This document shows, piece by piece, positions 4,000-7,225 of a stretch of 7,225 bases of DNA. The translations under genes and the position numbers were made by a program. Numbering within the stretch: position 1 is the first letter of the stretch; each line of letters starts with the position of its first letter. The notes under the pieces were generated by a model. That model had not been told where the DNA came from and ran no database searches. It saw only the letters and a list, made by a program, of their open reading frames with translations. The stretch lies in the NCBI GenBank assembly GCA_934643435.1, contig CAKUCJ010000062.1:1-7225 (forward strand). The letters are read 5' to 3'. Origin of the DNA: an uncultured Collinsella sp. (GTDB lineage Bacteria > Actinomycetota > Coriobacteriia > Coriobacteriales > Coriobacteriaceae).

Positions 4000-5634
4000 A
4001 TGCAGCCCAAGTATTCCGCGATTGTCGCGGGTCTTACGTTGGCGCTTTCGTTTGGCGCCGTTGCCGCGCCCGCTACCGCTATGGCCGAGGAGCCCGCGCC
4101 CGGCGTTGCCTCGGATGCCACCGATATCGATAAAGGCCTTTACACCCAGCAGTCCTTCTCGGGCGTGCTGCGATCGGTCCAGGGCGTTTCGTTTGTCAAC
4201 GTGACCGACGAGATGAAGTACTTCACCAAATACGAGAGTCATGGCAACTATAACCAGGGCTTTTCGTATGGCGACGGCTATAACGCGCTGGGCTATTACC
4301 AGTTCGACCGCCGCTGGTCGCTCATTCCGTTTATGAAGCAGGTCTACAACTACGATTCTGATAAGTACGGCATGCTTAAGGCCGCGATCGATCGCGGCAG
4401 CGAGATTTCCAACGCGAACAACCCCATGTATGCGAATGGTCAGCTTACCGAGCTGGGTCGTATTGCGCAGGAGGCCTTCCAGGGTGCTTATAACACCGAC
4501 CCGGCTGAGTTCTCGGCGCTGCAGGACGCCTATGCGTACAACTCGTACTATGCGGTGACTGAGTCGTGGCTCAAGAGCGCTTTGGGCATTGACATCTCCG
4601 GTCGCGCCGACTGCGTCAAGGGCATGGTGTGGAGCATCACCAATATGTGCGGCACGGGTGGCTGCCAGGACTTTTTCCGCTGGGCAAATCTTTCCAACAG
4701 CATGACCGATCGCGAGTTTGTGACGGCGCTTTCCAACAGCGTGGTCAATAACGTGGCGACCAAGTATGCAAGCCAGCCTCAGTACCATGAGGGCTGGAAG
4801 AATCGCTACCGCAACGAGCTCAAGGACTGTCTGGTCTATATCGCCGAGGACGAGGCCGCTGCGGCAACGCCTGTAGAGCCCGAACCCACGCCGGCGCCCG
4901 GTCCGAGCATGGCGCCCACTGCCCCTGTTACGCCGACGCCTGGTACCGATGGCGACACGGACGACGACGATGGTACGGATGTCCCTTCGACCGATGCTGG
5001 CGCCGATGATACCGGCAACGGCGGCGCTGCATCTGGCGGCACTGCGGCCGGCGATTCGTCGACTTCTGGCTCTGACAGCGCTGCGGGCGGTGCGGATTCT
5101 GGCTCTTCCGATGCGGACGCTTCCAACGGTACTGGCGACTCCTCTGCCGATGCTGGGTCCTCTAACGGTTCTGGCTCTGATGTCTCCGAGGGCGGCTCGA
5201 GCGAGGGTTCCGATACGGGCAATTCCTCGACGGATAATAAGCCTTCTACCGGCGAACAGCTTGGCTCCATGCTGGGATCGTCTTTGATGGCGGGCATTAA
5301 CGGCGGTTCTTCTTCTGATGGTGCCTCTGATCAGGGTTCCGGTTCCAATGCCGACGGTGCTTCGGATGCTTCCGCCGATGCTGGCGCAAAGCAGTCCGAT
5401 GCCGATGCTCAGAAGACCGAGGACAAGGGCGGCACTACGACCACCACGACGACTGCCACCACGACCACGACCAAGTCCTCGGGCGGCAACATGCCCAAGA
5501 CGGGCGACCTCATCGTGATGGCGAGCCTAGCCAGCGCGAGCTTGGCCACGCTGGGAGCCACGTCTATCGTGAGCGGTAAGCATAAGCTCGACCAGCAGAA
5601 CAAGGCTGCTGGTGAGGACGGTTCTGAGGAGTAG
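4000..5634 (+). CDS. Secreted lysozyme-like domain protein with long stalk and MPKTG cell-wall sorting signal
   Basis: I do not recognise a named gene. This 544-residue protein has a signal peptide (about 1-29, hydrophobic VAGLTLALSFGAVAAPATA, likely cleaved near ATAMA-EE). A globular domain follows at about 45-283. In it, YESHGNY (78-84) followed by GYNALGYYQFD (93-103) resembles the E-S-x-G-N and A-L-G-x-x-Q motifs of lytic transglycosylases and lysozymes, with Glu79 as candidate catalytic acid. Residues 287-497 are a Pro-rich then Ser/Gly/Asp/Ala/Thr-rich stalk ending in a poly-Thr tract. The C-terminus has MPKTGD (498-503), a hydrophobic helix (504-524) and a tail starting GKHK: a sortase signal with Met in place of Leu. 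The start at 4000 is chosen for AGGGAGGA (3989-3996) immediately upstream and because the signal peptide begins there; in-frame ATGs at 3922 and 3985 are less likely. It probably acts on or at the cell wall. The enzymatic activity is inferred. Confidence 0.85.
   Translation: MQPKYSAIVAGLTLALSFGAVAAPATAMAEEPAPGVASDATDIDKGLYTQQSFSGVLRSVQGVSFVNVTDEMKYFTKYESHGNYNQGFSYGDGYNALGYYQFDRRWSLIPFMKQVYNYDSDKYGMLKAAIDRGSEISNANNPMYANGQLTELGRIAQEAFQGAYNTDPAEFSALQDAYAYNSYYAVTESWLKSALGIDISGRADCVKGMVWSITNMCGTGGCQDFFRWANLSNSMTDREFVTALSNSVVNNVATKYASQPQYHEGWKNRYRNELKDCLVYIAEDEAAAATPVEPEPTPAPGPSMAPTAPVTPTPGTDGDTDDDDGTDVPSTDAGADDTGNGGAASGGTAAGDSSTSGSDSAAGGADSGSSDADASNGTGDSSADAGSSNGSGSDVSEGGSSEGSDTGNSSTDNKPSTGEQLGSMLGSSLMAGINGGSSSDGASDQGSGSNADGASDASADAGAKQSDADAQKTEDKGGTTTTTTTATTTTTKSSGGNMPKTGDLIVMASLASASLATLGATSIVSGKHKLDQQNKAAGEDGSEE
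5434..5472 (+). repeat. ACN trinucleotide repeat encoding poly-Thr
   Basis: Thirteen consecutive codons are twelve ACN (Thr) and one GCC (Ala), just before the sorting signal of the surface protein. Mixed third bases (T, G, C) interrupt the repeat, so it is less prone to slippage than a pure tract. In the protein it lies at residues 479-491 and would form an extended, possibly glycosylated, wall-spanning segment. Upstream in the same stalk the 10-mer TTCTGGCTCT occurs three times in frame, at 5064, 5097 and 5169. Confidence 0.8.
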
Positions 5635-5666
5635 ATTCTCGGTTGCCGAATACCTAAAGAGTCGGG

Positions 5667-5707
5667 ACGGGGTCCGGTGCGACTGCATCGGGCCCCGTAT
5701 TTGTTGT
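5667..5707 (+). terminator. Rho-independent terminator after the surface protein gene
   Basis: Arms 5667-5680 and 5685-5698 pair over 14 bp, with two G-U wobbles and a four-base GACT loop. The stem is GC-rich, and a T-rich run (ATTTGTTGT) follows from 5699. It lies 33 nt after the stop codon. This is the clearest terminator in the window and separates the surface protein gene from the downstream ATPase gene. Confidence 0.88.
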
Positions 5708-5749
5708 GCAAGGATTTGTTATGCCCCCTTGGGGTCCATATTGCTACCG

Positions 5750-5782
5750 TTGCCCGAAACGCTTGTGCGATGGATATATAAC
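5750..5782 (+). promoter_or_regulatory. Candidate promoter for the AAA-ATPase-like gene
   Basis: TATATAAC (5775-5782) offers a -10 element, and TTGCCC (5750-5755) is a possible -35, though at 19 bp or more the spacing is long. Between it and the start codon lies a perfect 8-bp palindrome, TGACGTCA (5804-5811). With a terminator upstream, a promoter is needed in 5708-5836, and this is the best match seen. Confidence 0.3.
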
Positions 5783-5836
5783 GTGCAAACCGGTCATTAC
5801 AATTGACGTCATGCTGCGTTTTAGGGAGAAGATACG

Positions 5837-7225
5837 GTGTCTGAACAGGCGAATGATGGTTGCTCTGTCGGCTTTGGTACGCGTCTAATCGGTCGTGCCG
5901 ATGATATGGTTGTGCCGATTGGTATGCATGACTTTACCGAGGTTGCTCGCCGATGTGTGTTGGTCGACAAGACCATGTTTATTGCCGATGTGCTGGATTG
6001 CGATGCGTCCGTTGTGGTGTGCTGTCGGCCCGAGGGTTTTGGCAAGAGCCTGAACCTGTCGATGCTCAAGGCTTTTCTTGAACGACCCGCGGTCGGCCGT
6101 GCTGACCGGAGCCTGTTTGCTGGTTCCCGGATTTGGGACGCGGACGGCGGGCACTATCGGGGTGAGTATGCGTGCTATCCGGTGGTATCGCTAGACTTTT
6201 CTGGCGCTGCGAGGCGTGGCGCCACGTTTGTCGGCGTCGTGCATGACGCTCTTTCGAGCGAGTGCGCTCGTCTGTTGGCGTATCTGGAAGCTCCGGATTT
6301 ACCTCATGACAAGGTGCGCCACATCGAACGAGTGGCGCGTGGCGTGGCGAGCGATGACGAGGTTGACTCGGTGCTTGGTGTGCTCATTGAGTTGCTGGAG
6401 ATGGCCTGCGATGAGCAGGTTGTATTGCTCGTTGATGGATATGATGCGGCATGGTTGAGCCGTGCTGGCATAAGGGGCACTCGCGATGACGGTTCGGCGG
6501 AGTTGCTCGACCGTGTTCTGTTCGACGCTATTGCCGCCGCGGGCGATTCGATGCGGCTGGCTTGTCTGATGGGGGAGCGTCCCGGCCCAGTCGAGGCGGC
6601 GCTTGCTTTGCGCGGCTGTTCGTATTGCCTGGCGACCCCGCTCTCGACGTGGTGCGATCGGTGGTTCGGCTTGTCGGATGCCGAGGTTGAGGTTCTGCTG
6701 AGTCATGCTGGACGAGAGGAACACTTGGACGATGCGCGTGAGTGGCTCGAGGGGTACCGGTTTGGCGGGGAATATTGCTCGAGTCCGGCGCGTGTGATTG
6801 GCTTTTTGGACCGGGGCTGCACACCGCCCGTGCGCGCCGACCTATATGGGTACGCTGATTGCCTAAGCAGGGTGGTTGGTGATTGGAATCTCGACCGGCT
6901 TTCGGTCTTGTTCGATTTGCTCGAGGCTCATGGATGTGTTGAAGTGCCGCTTTGTTTGGGTGCTGCGGGGTCGGACGAGGTTCACGCCGACGATATTTGG
7001 ATGGCGTTGTACCCATCCGGTTTCCTCACGACGGATATGACCGAGGAGCCTGAGAGCGATGCTCGCCTTCGTGCTCTGCGCCTGCCCAATAACGAACTTC
7101 GCCAGGCATTGCGCCTGGTCATTATCGAATGGTTTGAGTGCGCCGCCGAGGATGTGCGAGACGTTGACGCGTTCCACGACGGGTTGTGCCATGGGGATGA
7201 GGATACGGTGAGACAAGCGCTGGGC
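5837..7225 (+). CDS. AAA-ATPase-like family protein (partial, first 463 codons)
   Basis: The frame is open from a GTG at 5837 to the right edge without a stop. The protein fits the AAA-ATPase-like family that often carries a C-terminal PD-(D/E)XK nuclease domain (PF09820 plus PF08011 by memory). Motifs in family order are PIGMHDF (27-33), VDKTMFI (43-49), P-loop region RPEGFGKSLNLSML (64-77), YPVVSLDF (114-121), Walker B-like VVLLVDGYD (195-203), WFGLSDAEVEVLL (276-288), LEGYRFGGEY (304-313) and LPNNELRQ (416-423). The family normally has a charged residue before the FGK of the P-loop and D-E-Y-D in Walker B. Here these are E-G and D-G-Y-D, so the catalytic glutamate is missing. The GTG start is supported by AGGGAG (5823-5828) eight bases upstream and by the distance to the first motif. 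The nuclease region is beyond the window. The family's role is unknown to me; copies are often numerous within one gut genome. It is monocistronic here as far as can be seen. Confidence 0.82.
   Translation, partial: MSEQANDGCSVGFGTRLIGRADDMVVPIGMHDFTEVARRCVLVDKTMFIADVLDCDASVVVCCRPEGFGKSLNLSMLKAFLERPAVGRADRSLFAGSRIWDADGGHYRGEYACYPVVSLDFSGAARRGATFVGVVHDALSSECARLLAYLEAPDLPHDKVRHIERVARGVASDDEVDSVLGVLIELLEMACDEQVVLLVDGYDAAWLSRAGIRGTRDDGSAELLDRVLFDAIAAAGDSMRLACLMGERPGPVEAALALRGCSYCLATPLSTWCDRWFGLSDAEVEVLLSHAGREEHLDDAREWLEGYRFGGEYCSSPARVIGFLDRGCTPPVRADLYGYADCLSRVVGDWNLDRLSVLFDLLEAHGCVEVPLCLGAAGSDEVHADDIWMALYPSGFLTTDMTEEPESDARLRALRLPNNELRQALRLVIIEWFECAAEDVRDVDAFHDGLCHGDEDTVRQALG

Noticed and set aside
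3973..4788. A 271-codon open frame on the minus strand within the surface protein gene
   Set aside because: It is antisense to a gene with signal peptide, ribosome binding site and sorting signal, and its own sequence shows no family motif.
5041..5430. The Ser/Gly/Asp-rich coding stretch as a CRISPR array or tandem-repeat locus
   Set aside because: Repeated units such as TTCTGGCTCT are short, irregularly spaced and in frame. They reflect a low-complexity protein stalk.
6528..7216. Two overlapping minus-strand open frames (162 and 117 codons) opposite the ATPase gene
   Set aside because: The plus-strand frame carries ordered family motifs across the same bases. The minus frames look like low-complexity shadows.

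Overview
The window looks like chromosomal DNA from a high-GC Gram-positive gut actinobacterium of the Coriobacteriia, most likely Collinsella or a close relative. This placement is inferred from three things: GC-rich coding, a Gram-positive style SufC-SufB-SufD cluster with a divergent Rrf2 regulator, and a surface protein ending in an LPXTG-like sorting signal. It rests on recall, not on a search.

Region 1 (1-2515, minus strand) is a tightly packed Fe-S cluster assembly operon, read sufC, then sufB, then sufD. sufC and sufB are complete. sufD is cut by the left edge of the window. sufC and sufB are 12 nt apart, and the sufB stop and sufD start share one base (TAATG). Region 2 (2516-2739) is a 224-bp divergent control region. 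It holds a likely suf promoter on the minus strand, a dyad over its -35 box, and two dyad elements that form a 19-bp inverted repeat (18/19 matches) around the likely start of the regulator transcript. Region 3 (2740-3873, plus strand) is a probable three-gene transcript. It starts with an Rrf2/IscR-like regulator carrying three cysteines, followed 8 nt later by a minimal nucleotidyltransferase (MNT), which overlaps a HEPN / NTase-substrate-binding protein by 14 nt. The last two form a probable HEPN-MNT toxin-antitoxin pair, with GSX10DXD and RX4HXY motifs both intact and base composition clearly lower in GC than the suf genes.

Region 4 (4000-5634) encodes a secreted 544-residue protein. It has a signal peptide, a lysozyme/transglycosylase-like domain, a roughly 210-residue Ser/Gly/Asp/Ala/Thr-rich stalk and an MPKTG sorting signal. 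A strong hairpin terminator follows it. Region 5 (5837 to the right edge) is the first 463 codons of a GTG-started gene for an AAA-ATPase-like protein (the family often paired with a C-terminal PD-(D/E)XK nuclease domain), with a degenerate Walker B motif.

Functionally, the suf genes and the Rrf2 protein form an autoregulated Fe-S homeostasis module. The most interesting arrangement is the toxin-antitoxin pair placed directly behind the Fe-S regulator, apparently in the same transcript. No intergenic stretch exceeds 300 bases; the longest are 2516-2739 and 5635-5836, and both are described below.
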